A stretch of 64,000 bases of DNA from Frondihabitans peucedani (GTDB taxonomy: Bacteria; Actinomycetota; Actinomycetes; Actinomycetales; Microbacteriaceae). The DNA lies in NCBI RefSeq assembly GCF_039537585.1, contig NZ_BAABAU010000001.1:310001-374000 (forward strand). Reading direction: 5' to 3'. Below, piece by piece: positions 9,391-18,931 of the stretch. The notes under the pieces were generated by a model that was not told where the DNA came from, did not search any database, and saw only the letters and a program-made list of their open reading frames with translations. Position numbers and translations under genes: made by a program. The stretch's first letter is position 1, and each line of letters opens with the position of its first letter.

Positions 9391-9450
9391 CGACCACGAA
9401 AGCGGCTCGCGACCACTCTGCTGCGTGGTCGAGAGCCGCTTTCGCGGTCG
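9391..9450. terminator. Nested hairpin, bidirectional terminator between serB and fabG
   Basis: Outer 18-bp arms with one mismatch (CGACCACGAAAGCGGCTC at 9391-9408 against 9433-9450) enclose an inner hairpin GACCAC/GTGGTC. The two genes converge on it. Confidence 0.75.
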
Positions 9451-9456
9451 GGAGGG

Positions 9457-10245
<789 letters not shown>

Positions 10246-10316
10246 CTAGTGTTCTGCTGTGGACTACTCAGCATCCCGCTGTGTCCCCCTCCCCGTCGCA
10301 CAGAGCCTGTGAAGTG

Positions 10317-10679
10317 ATGAAGATCAAGTCGAAGAAGAGCAGTTCGGTCCTCGCGGTCACGACGCTGCCGCCCGCGCCGATCGATGAGCGCCGCGGCCGC
10401 ATGATCCGCTACTCGCTGGCGATGCTCGTCCGTCTCGTCTGCGTGATCATGGCGCTCGTCGTGCCGTTCGGCTGGTGGACCCTCGCTCCGGCGCTCGGCG
10501 CGATCATCCTGCCGTACGTCGCCGTCGTCCTCGCGAACGTCGGCCAGGAGGGCGCGCGCGGCGAGGTCGAGCGGCCCGGCGCCGTCGAGGTCTACCGCCC
10601 GCAGGAGGCCTACGACCCGACGCAGTTCCGGGGCGAGACCTACCAGGCCTCCCCGTCGCGCCCCGAGAACGAGCGATGA
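10317..10679 (+). CDS. DUF3099 family membrane protein
   Basis: 120 residues, two hydrophobic segments (SLAMLVRLVCVIMALVVPFG and the stretch around ALGAIILPYVAVVLANV), with the PIDERRGRMIRY and LPYVAVVLAN features of the actinobacterial DUF3099 family. Function unknown. ATG 10317 chosen because the conserved region begins there; upstream in-frame sequence looks like leader. Its TGA overlaps the ATG of the next gene. Confidence 0.82.
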   Translation: MKIKSKKSSSVLAVTTLPPAPIDERRGRMIRYSLAMLVRLVCVIMALVVPFGWWTLAPALGAIILPYVAVVLANVGQEGARGEVERPGAVEVYRPQEAYDPTQFRGETYQASPSRPENER

Positions 10680-10921
10680 TCCTGGGGGCTGCCGGCCCCG
10701 ACCGGGTCGAGTGCTCCCGCGCAGGATGCCGCGAGGACGCCGTCTTCCAGGTGAATTGGCGGAACCCCAGGATCCACTCCCTCGACCGCGTGAAGGTCTG
10801 GGCCGCGTGCGCCGAGCACGTAGACTTCCTTGCAGATTTCGTGCGCTCCCGTGACTTCCCCGTGGCGGTGACAGCGCTGGGCGAGACCGTCGACACGGTC
10901 GGAGCGGAGAGTGGCTCGTGA
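10676..10921 (+). CDS. Small Cys/His-containing protein of unknown function
   Basis: 81 residues with ECSRAGCRED and a later CAEH, four candidate metal ligands. It overlaps the preceding DUF3099 stop (ATGATC) and the following SURF1 start (GTGAG), so it is coupled at both ends. Not recognised beyond being a short actinobacterial zinc-ribbon-like protein. Position suggests a link with oxidase assembly, but that is guilt by association only. Confidence 0.7.
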   Translation: MILGAAGPDRVECSRAGCREDAVFQVNWRNPRIHSLDRVKVWAACAEHVDFLADFVRSRDFPVAVTALGETVDTVGAESGS

Positions 10922-11802
10922 GGGAGTGGCGCTTCGTCCTGTCGAAGAAGTGGCTGGGGTACCTCGCGGTCGCCGTCGTCTTCGCGGTCGTCTGCGTGTT
11001 CCTCTCCCACTGGCAGTGGGAGCGCAGGGCTGAGAACCTCGCCCTGCAGGATCGCCTGAACGCCAACTACAACGCCCGTCCGGTCGCGATCACGAGCATC
11101 CTGCCGGAGCTCGACTCCTACTCGGCCGCCGACGAGTTCAAGCCGGTGCGGGTCACGGGCCGCTACCTCGTCGACAAGACGTTCCTCGCTCGAGACCGGA
11201 GCTACAACGGATTCCCGGGCTTCGAGGTGCTCGTGCCCCTCGAGACCACGTCCGGCCGGGTCTTCGTGATCGATCGCGGCTGGGTCCCGACCGGCAACAC
11301 GCACGACGCGCCCGACTCGATCCCGGCTCCCCCGTCGGGTCGGGTCACCGTCGTCGCCCGCCTCAGCCAGTCCGAGGCCGACGTGCCGGGCCGCACCGAC
11401 ATCCCGGGCACGAACGAGCTGGCGCGGATCCAGCCGGCCGACATCGCGAAGCGCCTGCAGCTGCCCACCTACACCGCGGCCTTCGGGCAGTTGAAGAGCG
11501 AGACCCCCGAGACGGCCACCCTGCCGAAGCTAGCGCAGAAGCCGCAGATCGACTGGTCGCTCAACCTGTCGTACGCCATCCAGTGGGTGATGTTCGCCGT
11601 GGCCGCATTCGGGTTCCTCATCTACGTGGTCCGGCAAGAGTACGACGCCCTCAACTCCGACGAGGAGGACCAGCGCTGGCTCGAGGAGGAGCGGGAGCGG
11701 AAGCGCCTCAAGCGCGGCCCGTCCGACTCCGACCTCGAAGACCACGACCTCGACGAGAAGGGCTACGAGTCGTCGCTCCCGGGCACCCGCATCAGTCGCT
11801 GA
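10918..11802 (+). CDS. SURF1 family cytochrome oxidase assembly protein
   Basis: 294 residues. SURF1/Shy1 proteins help insert heme A into cytochrome c oxidase. Seen: an N-terminal membrane helix (GYLAVAVVFAVVCVFLSHWQ) followed by WERR, the central RVFVIDRGWVPTG signature, and a C-terminal helix after LNLSYAIQWVMFA. The last ~60 residues are highly charged (EEERERKRLKRG). The GTG start overlaps the upstream TGA. Heme A genes ctaA and ctaB lie about 9 kb away, in line with this role. Confidence 0.92.
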   Translation: MREWRFVLSKKWLGYLAVAVVFAVVCVFLSHWQWERRAENLALQDRLNANYNARPVAITSILPELDSYSAADEFKPVRVTGRYLVDKTFLARDRSYNGFPGFEVLVPLETTSGRVFVIDRGWVPTGNTHDAPDSIPAPPSGRVTVVARLSQSEADVPGRTDIPGTNELARIQPADIAKRLQLPTYTAAFGQLKSETPETATLPKLAQKPQIDWSLNLSYAIQWVMFAVAAFGFLIYVVRQEYDALNSDEEDQRWLEEERERKRLKRGPSDSDLEDHDLDEKGYESSLPGTRISR

Positions 11803-11810
11803 GACCGATC

Positions 11811-11839
11811 GGGAACCTTTTCCGGCCAGCGGACATCAG
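11811..11839 (+). promoter_or_regulatory. Possible ECF-type promoter upstream of the sigma gene
   Basis: GGGAACC (11811-11817) resembles the GGAAC -35 element of ECF sigma promoters, with a CATCAG element about 16 bp downstream. It precedes the sigma gene by ~60 bp and could be autoregulatory. By eye only. Confidence 0.3.
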
Positions 11840-11873
11840 TGGGTAGAGCACCATCTACCAGGGGGAACACGAC

Positions 11874-12458
11874 ATGCCCGACGAGAGCACGGTCTGGCGA
11901 CGCGCGCGCGACGGAGACCCCGACTCGTTCGGCGACATCTTCGACGCGCACCGCGACCGCGTCTACGGCCAGGCGCTCCGTCTCACGAGGTCGGGCCACG
12001 ACGCCGAGGACGTCACAGCCCTCGTCTTCCTCGAGGCGTGGAGGCGGCGGGCCTCGGTCCGCCTGGTCGACGGGTCGGTGCTCGCCTGGCTCCTGGTGAC
12101 GACCAACTACGTCTCCCTGAACCACGCCAGGACGGCCAGGCGCCACCGGATCGCCCTCGCGAAGATGCCGCGGCAGGATCACGCGGACGACCACGCCGAC
12201 GAGATCCTCGAGCGGTTCGACGCCTCCGGCCGCGAGAAGCGGCTGCGCGCCGCGTTCCAGAAGCTGTCGCCGAGCGACCGTGACGTCCTGACCCTCTGCG
12301 TCGTCAACGACTTCCCCCTGGCCGAGGCGGCGACCGCCCTCGGCATTCCCCTCGGAACCGTCAAGTCGCGGTTGTCGAGGGCCAAGCGGCGCCTCGCCGC
12401 GCTCACGCAGTCCCACGACCCGGCCGACACCTCGCGGGCGATCGGAGGCACGAAATGA
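11874..12458 (+). CDS. ECF-like RNA polymerase sigma factor
   Basis: 194 residues. Region 2 is DIFDAHRDRVYGQALRLTRS followed by HDAEDVTALVFLEAWRR; region 4 is LSPSDRDVLTLCVVNDFPL with the helix-turn-helix ALGIPLGTVKSRLSRAKRRL. No extra regulatory domain. The RBS AGGGGGAA lies before ATG 11874. Its TGA overlaps the ATG of the downstream membrane-protein gene (ATGA), the layout usual for a sigma factor with a cognate partner. Confidence 0.88.
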   Translation: MPDESTVWRRARDGDPDSFGDIFDAHRDRVYGQALRLTRSGHDAEDVTALVFLEAWRRRASVRLVDGSVLAWLLVTTNYVSLNHARTARRHRIALAKMPRQDHADDHADEILERFDASGREKRLRAAFQKLSPSDRDVLTLCVVNDFPLAEAATALGIPLGTVKSRLSRAKRRLAALTQSHDPADTSRAIGGTK

Positions 12459-13279
12459 ATCACGACTCCCCCCGGCTCGATCCCGAGCGCGCTTCGAGCA
12501 TGCGCCGCATGCTGGTGGACACCGCAGCAGGATCCGCAGCACTCCCCCGACGGCGACGCCCCGCGCTCTTCGTCGTCGTGGCGGCGGCAGTCGTCGTCGC
12601 CCTGGGCGGCGGCGGGGCACTCGCCTACGGACTCGGGCACGCAGGATCCGGCCGTGGTCAGGCGATCGCGCCGGTCCGGACTACCTCGGCCCGGCCCCTC
12701 GATCCTGCGACGCCCTCGAAGACGCCCGACCCCGGCGGCATCGTCGACCCGGCGGGGACCCCGAGCCCGACGCCGCTGCCGACTGGGCCCGATCTGACGG
12801 ACCCCTCCTCGTGGAAGATCACGACCGCGGGCGTGGGGCCGCTCACCCTGGGCGGGAGCCAGACCGCCGAGAGCGCCGATGCTGCCGTCTCGTTCGACGT
12901 CACCGCGCCGGGATACTCCTGCCCGGTCGACTTCTACGCGCCGAAGGCGGGGGTCGTGTCGCCGAAGATCGTCACGCAGGCCGCCGAGGGCGACCGGATC
13001 GACACGATCCTCATCGGCGAGCTCGGAACGGCGGTCCCGGCAGTGTCACCGAAGACGCCGTCCGGGATCGGGCTCGGGGCGACCCAGGCGGAACTGCTGG
13101 CGACTTACCCGGGCATCGAGGACCTCACGGTGTCGTCGGACGGTGCGTCGACCTTCGGTCAGGCCTACGGGATCCGTGACGGCCAGGGACGCTGGCTGAG
13201 CTTCTCGCTGGATGCCGACGGCCGTGTGGGCGAGATCGCCATGTCGTACACGAAGGGCGCGGCCGGGGAATTCTGCTGA
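12455..13279 (+). CDS. Single-pass membrane-anchored extracytoplasmic protein coupled to the sigma factor
   Basis: 274 residues: ~35 cytosolic residues, one helix (PALFVVVAAAVVVALGGGGA), a Pro/Thr/Ser-rich linker (residues ~85-115, PATPSKTPDPGG) and an extracytoplasmic domain of ~160 residues with two Cys (YSCPVDFY and the C-terminal EFC). The topology resembles anti-sigma factors, but the short cytosolic part has no visible zinc-binding HxxxCxxC motif. It may be a signal receiver or simply co-expressed. Family not recognised. Three copies of the iterated octamer fall within 182 bp (12527, 12641, 12701). Confidence 0.8.
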   Translation: MNHDSPRLDPERASSMRRMLVDTAAGSAALPRRRRPALFVVVAAAVVVALGGGGALAYGLGHAGSGRGQAIAPVRTTSARPLDPATPSKTPDPGGIVDPAGTPSPTPLPTGPDLTDPSSWKITTAGVGPLTLGGSQTAESADAAVSFDVTAPGYSCPVDFYAPKAGVVSPKIVTQAAEGDRIDTILIGELGTAVPAVSPKTPSGIGLGATQAELLATYPGIEDLTVSSDGASTFGQAYGIRDGQGRWLSFSLDADGRVGEIAMSYTKGAAGEFC

Positions 13280-13306
13280 CGGTCGCGCTGGCCCGGCTCC
13301 GGTCCG

Positions 13307-14905
<1,599 letters not shown>

Positions 14906-15053
14906 AGCGAAAGTCCAATCATCTGAGGAGGTGTCCACAACGCCGCCCGCCGGTGGGCCGCCCCTAGGATGAAAGGGATCGAAGCGTGGACCGTTTCGCG
15001 GCTCGTGATCACTCGTATCAGGCCGGTCAACCCACCCATTCTAGGAGATTGCA

Positions 15054-15671
15054 TTGACGAACACCGCCGTACCTGTCCTCAGGCCCGTCCTCGCCGACCG
15101 CTTCGTCTCGAAGAGCCTCGCCACCGACGCCGCCCTCGTGCTGGGCGGTGTCGCGTTCACGGGTCTCATGGCGCAGGTGCAGGTGCCGCTGTGGCCGGTC
15201 CCGATCACCGGTCAGACGCTCGCCGTCATGCTCGTCGGAGCCACGCTCGGTGCCCGCCGCGGTGCGCTCTCGCTCACCCTCTACATGATCCTGGGCCTCG
15301 TCGGGCTGCCGCTCTTCGCCGGTCTCGCCGGCGGCGTGCACAGCCTGGCCCTGCCGAGCTTCGGCTTCATCCTCGGCTTCATCCCCGCGGCCGCCGTCAT
15401 CGGCTGGCTGTCGGAGCGCCGCTGGGACCGCCGCCCGATCCTGTCGCTCGGTGCATTCTTCCTGGCCAGCCTCATCCCGTTCGCGATCGGCCTCCCCTAC
15501 CTCGCCGCGTCGCTCGCGCAGCTGGGGCTCCCCCACGACTTCGCCTCGGTGATGGCCGCGGGCTTCACGCCGTTCATCGTGGGCGGCCTCGTGAAGTGGG
15601 TCGTCGCCGCCGGCTCGCTGCCGCTGCTCTGGAAGGCCGTCGGCGCGCTCGGTGCGCGTCGGGGCCGCTGA
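15054..15671 (+). CDS. bioY: Biotin transporter BioY (ECF S component)
   Basis: 205 residues, about six membrane helices. Family features seen: VQVPLWPVPITGQTLAVML, the biotin-binding region of BioY, and GARRGALSLTLYMILGLVG. It binds biotin and normally works with an EcfAT energising module, which is absent here; some BioY act alone or share a module encoded elsewhere. TTG start supported by AGGAGA seven bases upstream. A hairpin terminator follows. Confidence 0.93.
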   Translation: MTNTAVPVLRPVLADRFVSKSLATDAALVLGGVAFTGLMAQVQVPLWPVPITGQTLAVMLVGATLGARRGALSLTLYMILGLVGLPLFAGLAGGVHSLALPSFGFILGFIPAAAVIGWLSERRWDRRPILSLGAFFLASLIPFAIGLPYLAASLAQLGLPHDFASVMAAGFTPFIVGGLVKWVVAAGSLPLLWKAVGALGARRGR

Positions 15672-15693
15672 GCGCGCTCCCCTGTTCTGCTCC

Positions 15694-15724
15694 GAAGGCC
15701 CCCGGCGTCCTGCCGGGGGCCTTC
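15694..15724 (+). terminator. Intrinsic terminator after bioY
   Basis: 13-bp perfect arms GAAGGCCCCCGGC / GCCGGGGGCCTTC, loop GTCCT, 22 bp after the bioY stop. Nearly the same hairpin core recurs at 31302-31329. Confidence 0.85.
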
Positions 15725-15756
15725 GTGTGTCTGCTGCGCCGCTCCGCCCGCTCCCT

Positions 15757-15964
15757 GCGTACATATGGACGGAGATCCGTTCCCGATCCTGCCCGCGCGT
15801 ACATATGGACGGAGATCCGTTCCCGATCCTGCCTGTGCGTACATATGGACGGAGAGTCTCGCGCGACGCCCCTCCGATCGGCATGAAATGACGCAGGATC
15901 CGCGGAACTCCGTCCATTTGTACGCACGACGGGCTGCGAGCACCGATCTCCGTCCATTTGTACG
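15757..15964. repeat. Intergenic repeat array 1 (family A): three forward then two inverted copies of a 20-bp element
   Basis: Forward copies GCGTACATATGGACGGAGAT begin at 15757, 15797 and 15837 (exact 40-bp period; the two intervening 20-bp spacers differ at only two or so bases and each holds GATCCTGC). The third copy is intact only to GGAGA. Inverted copies of form CTCCGTCCATTTGTACG lie at 15908-15924 and 15948-15964. Forward copies carry CATATG, inverted ones CAAATG in the same position. The element is found elsewhere only at 46073-46311. The 389 bp between bioY and the DUF59 gene (15672-16060) hold no gene: only the bioY terminator, this array and the palindrome at 15978. Confidence 0.85.
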
Positions 15965-15977
15965 AAAGAAACGAGAA

Positions 15978-16039
15978 GGCGGGTGAACGCGGCAGTGGGC
16001 GGGTCTCCGGAGACCCGCCCACTGCTGCATTCACCCGCC
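15978..16039. repeat. Palindromic intergenic element, copy 2 (family B)
   Basis: Outer arms GGCGGGTGAA / TTCACCCGCC (10 bp), a short asymmetric internal loop, then an inner stem of about 17 bp between GCAGTGGGCGGGTCTCC and its complement with no loop. Motif order matches 5254-5323. It sits directly 3' of the leftward DUF59 gene and next to array 1, so it can act as a terminator for the suf operon. Confidence 0.75.
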
Positions 16040-16060
16040 CACCTGGGCGGCGCGACCCTA

Positions 16061-16396
16061 CTAGATCGAGAACCCGATCGCGCGCATCATGTCGCGGCCG
16101 TCGTCGGTGATCCGGTCGGGACCCCACGGCGGCATCCAGACCCAGTTGATCCGGAACGCGTCGACCACGCCGTCGAGGGCGTTGGCCGTCTCCGACTCGA
16201 TGACGTCGGTCAGGGGGCAGCCGGCGCTGGTCAGCGTCATGCTGATGATGAGGGCGTTCTCGACCTCGTCGTCCATTGCGAGGTCGTAGATGAGACCGAG
16301 GTCGACGACGTTGACGCCGAGCTCAGGGTCCATGACCTCTTTCAGCGCCTCCTCGACCTGGTCGAACTTCTCGGGCGCGAGCGCGACTGCTGCCAT
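16061..16396 (-). CDS. DUF59/MIP18 family Fe-S assembly factor (SufT-like)
   Basis: 111 residues with the DUF59 features DPELGVNVVDLGLIYDL and TSAGCPLTDVIE (the conserved Cys). Such proteins act late in Fe-S maturation or carrier steps. It is the last gene of the suf operon, directly after sufC (2-bp gap). The ATG at 16396 is used because conserved sequence starts at once; upstream sequence in this frame belongs to a sufC shadow. Confidence 0.9.
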   Translation of the reverse strand: MAAVALAPEKFDQVEEALKEVMDPELGVNVVDLGLIYDLAMDDEVENALIISMTLTSAGCPLTDVIESETANALDGVVDAFRINWVWMPPWGPDRITDDGRDMMRAIGFSI

Positions 16397-16398
16397 GA

Positions 16399-17178
16399 TC
16401 AGGCCTCGGCGCCGGCGGCGGCAGCCGCAGCGCTGACGTAGCGGTCGTAGCCCTCGTTCTCGAGCTGGTCGGCCAGCTCGGGGCCGCCCTGCTCGGCGAC
16501 GTGACCGTCGACGAACACGTGGACGAAGTCGGGCTTGATGTAGCGCAGGATCCGCGTGTAGTGCGTGATCATAAGGATGCCCAGGTCGGTCGACTGGTGA
16601 GCGCGGTTCACGCCCTCCGAGACGATCTTGAGAGCGTCGACGTCGAGACCGGAGTCGGTCTCGTCGAGGATCGCGAACTTCGGCTTGAGGAGCTCCAGCT
16701 GCATGATCTCGTGGCGCTTCTTCTCGCCGCCGGAGAAGCCCTCGTTGACGTTGCGCTCGGCGAACGAGGAGTCCATCTTGAGGTCGGCCATGTGCGTGCG
16801 GAGGTCCTTCACCCACGTGCGGAGGGCGGGGGCCTGGCCGTCGAGCGCCGTCTTCGCCGTGCGGAGGAAGTTCGCGACGGTGACGCCCGGGATCTCGACG
16901 GGGTACTGCATGGCGAGGAAGAGCCCGGCCTTGGCGCGCTCGTCGACGGTCATGTCGAGCACCTCCTGGCCGTCGAGCAGGATGGAGCCGCCGTCGACCT
17001 TGTAGCGCGGGTGACCGGCGATCGTATAGGCGAGGGTCGACTTGCCGGAGCCGTTGGGGCCCATGACGGCGTGGATCTCGCCCTTGTTGATGGTCAGGTC
17101 GACGCCCTTGAGGATGGGCTTGTTGCCCTGCTCGGTGTCGATCGAGACCTGGAGGTCGCGGATTTCGAGGGTAGACAT
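16399..17178 (-). CDS. sufC: Fe-S cluster assembly ATPase SufC
   Basis: 259 residues. ATPase of the SufBCD scaffold. Walker A GPNGSGKSTLAYTIAG near residue 38, signature FSGGEKKRHEIMQ, Walker B AILDETDSGLDVDALKIV, switch His MITHYTRIL. ATG 17178 gives MSTLEIRDLQVS. Lies between the Rieske ferredoxin and the DUF59 gene in one leftward operon. Confidence 0.97.
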   Translation of the reverse strand: MSTLEIRDLQVSIDTEQGNKPILKGVDLTINKGEIHAVMGPNGSGKSTLAYTIAGHPRYKVDGGSILLDGQEVLDMTVDERAKAGLFLAMQYPVEIPGVTVANFLRTAKTALDGQAPALRTWVKDLRTHMADLKMDSSFAERNVNEGFSGGEKKRHEIMQLELLKPKFAILDETDSGLDVDALKIVSEGVNRAHQSTDLGILMITHYTRILRYIKPDFVHVFVDGHVAEQGGPELADQLENEGYDRYVSAAAAAAGAEA

Positions 17179-17201
17179 GGTGTTCCTTCGTGTGGCGGAG
17201 A

Positions 17202-17528
17202 TCAGGAGGCGCTGACGCGCGAGGAGGTGTCGACGTAGACGTCGCCGTCGACGACGGTGACTTCGAAGACCGGGACGGGCTCGTAGGCCGGCAGCGTGAG
17301 CGGCTTGCCCGTCGTCAGCTCGAACTTCGAGCCGTGCGCCCAGCACTCGAGGGTGTCGTCTTCCACGAAGCCCTCCGACAGCGAGATGTCGCCGTGGGTG
17401 CAGGTGTCACCGAGCGCGTGCAGGGTTCCGGCGGAGTCGCGCACTACGGCGACCGGGACGCCGTCGACGACGACTCGGAGAGCCTCCGAGACGCTGACGT
17501 CGCTCTCGGCACAGACCTTCGTGCTCAT
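17202..17528 (-). CDS. Rieske-type ferredoxin in the suf operon
   Basis: 108 residues with both [2Fe-2S] ligand pairs: CTHGD (C-x-H) and CWAHGSKF (C-x2-H). Annotated in related genomes as the ferredoxin subunit of a non-heme iron oxygenase, but no oxygenase is nearby. Its start overlaps the sufD stop by 4 bases, so it is co-translated with SufD. It may supply electrons for cluster assembly (inference). Confidence 0.9.
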   Translation of the reverse strand: MSTKVCAESDVSVSEALRVVVDGVPVAVVRDSAGTLHALGDTCTHGDISLSEGFVEDDTLECWAHGSKFELTTGKPLTLPAYEPVPVFEVTVVDGDVYVDTSSRVSAS

Positions 17529-18931
17529 CGTGCGTTCCCTCCGGGGTGAGTGCCGATCGCGGTGACGCCCTGGGCGACATCCGGCTCGGTCGTGACGTGC
17601 TCGGTGCCGGTGGCCACGGAGGCGCCGGGCTGCGAGTCGACGTACGGCGAGCGTCGGGACGCGGCAGAGCCGGCGGCGGAGTCCGCCTCGGCACGGGCGC
17701 GCGCGCCCTCGGCCAGCTCCTTCTCGAGGGACGCCTGCAGGCGCTCCTGGAGGCCGGGCTCCCCGATGCGCTGAACGATCTCTGACAGGAAGCCGAGGAC
17801 CACGATCCTGCGCGCCTCCTCTTCGGGGATGCCGCGCGACTCGAGGTAGAAGAGGTGCTCGTCGTCGAAGCGGCCCGTGGCGCTGGCGTGCCCTGCACCC
17901 TGGATGTCGCCGGTCTCGATCTCGAGGTTCGGGATCGAGTCGGCGCGCGTGCCCTCGGAGAGGACCAGGTTGCGGTTCTGCTCGTAGCTGTCGGTGCCGG
18001 GGGCGGTGCGCCCGATCAGGACGTCGCCGATCCAGACCGTGCGAGCACCCTCGCCCTGGAGAGCGCCCTTGTAGTTGACGCGGCTCTTGGTCGCGGGAGC
18101 ATCGTGGTTGACGTAGACCTGCTGCTCGAGGTGCTGGCCCGCATCGGCGAAGTACACGCCGTTGAGGTCGGCGTCGGCGCCCTGGCCGGCGAGGTGGGCC
18201 GACGGGTTGATCCGCACGACGCTTCCGCCGAGCGAGACGACGAAGTGCTTCAGCTGCGCGTCGCGGCCGATCTTCGCGAAGTGGGTGGCGAGGTGGATCG
18301 CGTCGTCGTCCCACTCCTGGACGCTCACGACGGTGAGCTGCGCGCCTTCGTCGACGACGATCTCGACGTTCTCGACGAGGTTGGCGCTGCCGCTGTTCTG
18401 CAGGATCACCATCCCGCGGGAGTTCGGCGTCGCGTGGACGACCGTGTGGGCCGCGCGGGGGGACGCGTCGAAGCCGGAGCGGCCGAGCGTGATCGAGGAG
18501 GCGTCGTCGCCGGACAGCGTCACCAGCAGGACGTTGTCGACGCTCGCCCACGCGTTCGCCGACGCCTTGTCTTCGGGCGTGCCGGCCGTGCCGACGAGCG
18601 CGTGGTCGGGGGCGACCCACTCGACCGAGGCGCCGGGCGTGTCGCGCGCGAGGTAGGCGTACGGCGAGCCGTCGAGGGCACCGTCGATGAGCGGCCGGAG
18701 ACGCTCGACGGGGCTGAGCTTCCAGTCGACCTCGCGGCCGGTGACCGCGGGGAACGCCGCAGGATCGGTGGACGCGAAGCGCCCGGAGCGCGTCTGCACC
18801 GGGACGGGGCGGTCGGCCCACGCCCCGTCGGTGTGGCCCTTCGAGCCGGGTCTCACGATGGGCTCGACGAGAGGAGCGGCCGTGGCCGGATCCGTCGAGG
18901 TCGGCTGGGTCGTTGCGGGAGTTGCGGACAT
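17525..18931 (-). CDS. sufD: Fe-S cluster assembly protein SufD
   Basis: 468 residues, beta-helical scaffold partner of SufB. Conserved C-terminal part: GHASATGRFDDEHLFYLESR and GIPEEEARRIVVLGFLSEIV. N-terminal ~35 residues are Thr/Pro/Ala-rich and variable. The ATG lies immediately beside the sufB stop (no gap), and the TGA overlaps the ferredoxin ATG. Confidence 0.95.
   Translation of the reverse strand: MSATPATTQPTSTDPATAAPLVEPIVRPGSKGHTDGAWADRPVPVQTRSGRFASTDPAAFPAVTGREVDWKLSPVERLRPLIDGALDGSPYAYLARDTPGASVEWVAPDHALVGTAGTPEDKASANAWASVDNVLLVTLSGDDASSITLGRSGFDASPRAAHTVVHATPNSRGMVILQNSGSANLVENVEIVVDEGAQLTVVSVQEWDDDAIHLATHFAKIGRDAQLKHFVVSLGGSVVRINPSAHLAGQGADADLNGVYFADAGQHLEQQVYVNHDAPATKSRVNYKGALQGEGARTVWIGDVLIGRTAPGTDSYEQNRNLVLSEGTRADSIPNLEIETGDIQGAGHASATGRFDDEHLFYLESRGIPEEEARRIVVLGFLSEIVQRIGEPGLQERLQASLEKELAEGARARAEADSAAGSAASRRSPYVDSQPGASVATGTEHVTTEPDVAQGVTAIGTHPGGNAR

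Noticed and set aside
15757-15964. CRISPR array
   Set aside because: Units are evenly spaced but the spacers are near-identical to each other, the units invert mid-array, the unit is only 20 bp, and no cas genes are seen.
15497-16127. Open frames through repeat array 1
   Set aside because: Same artefact of a stop-free repeat unit; they also cross the palindrome and bioY antisense.
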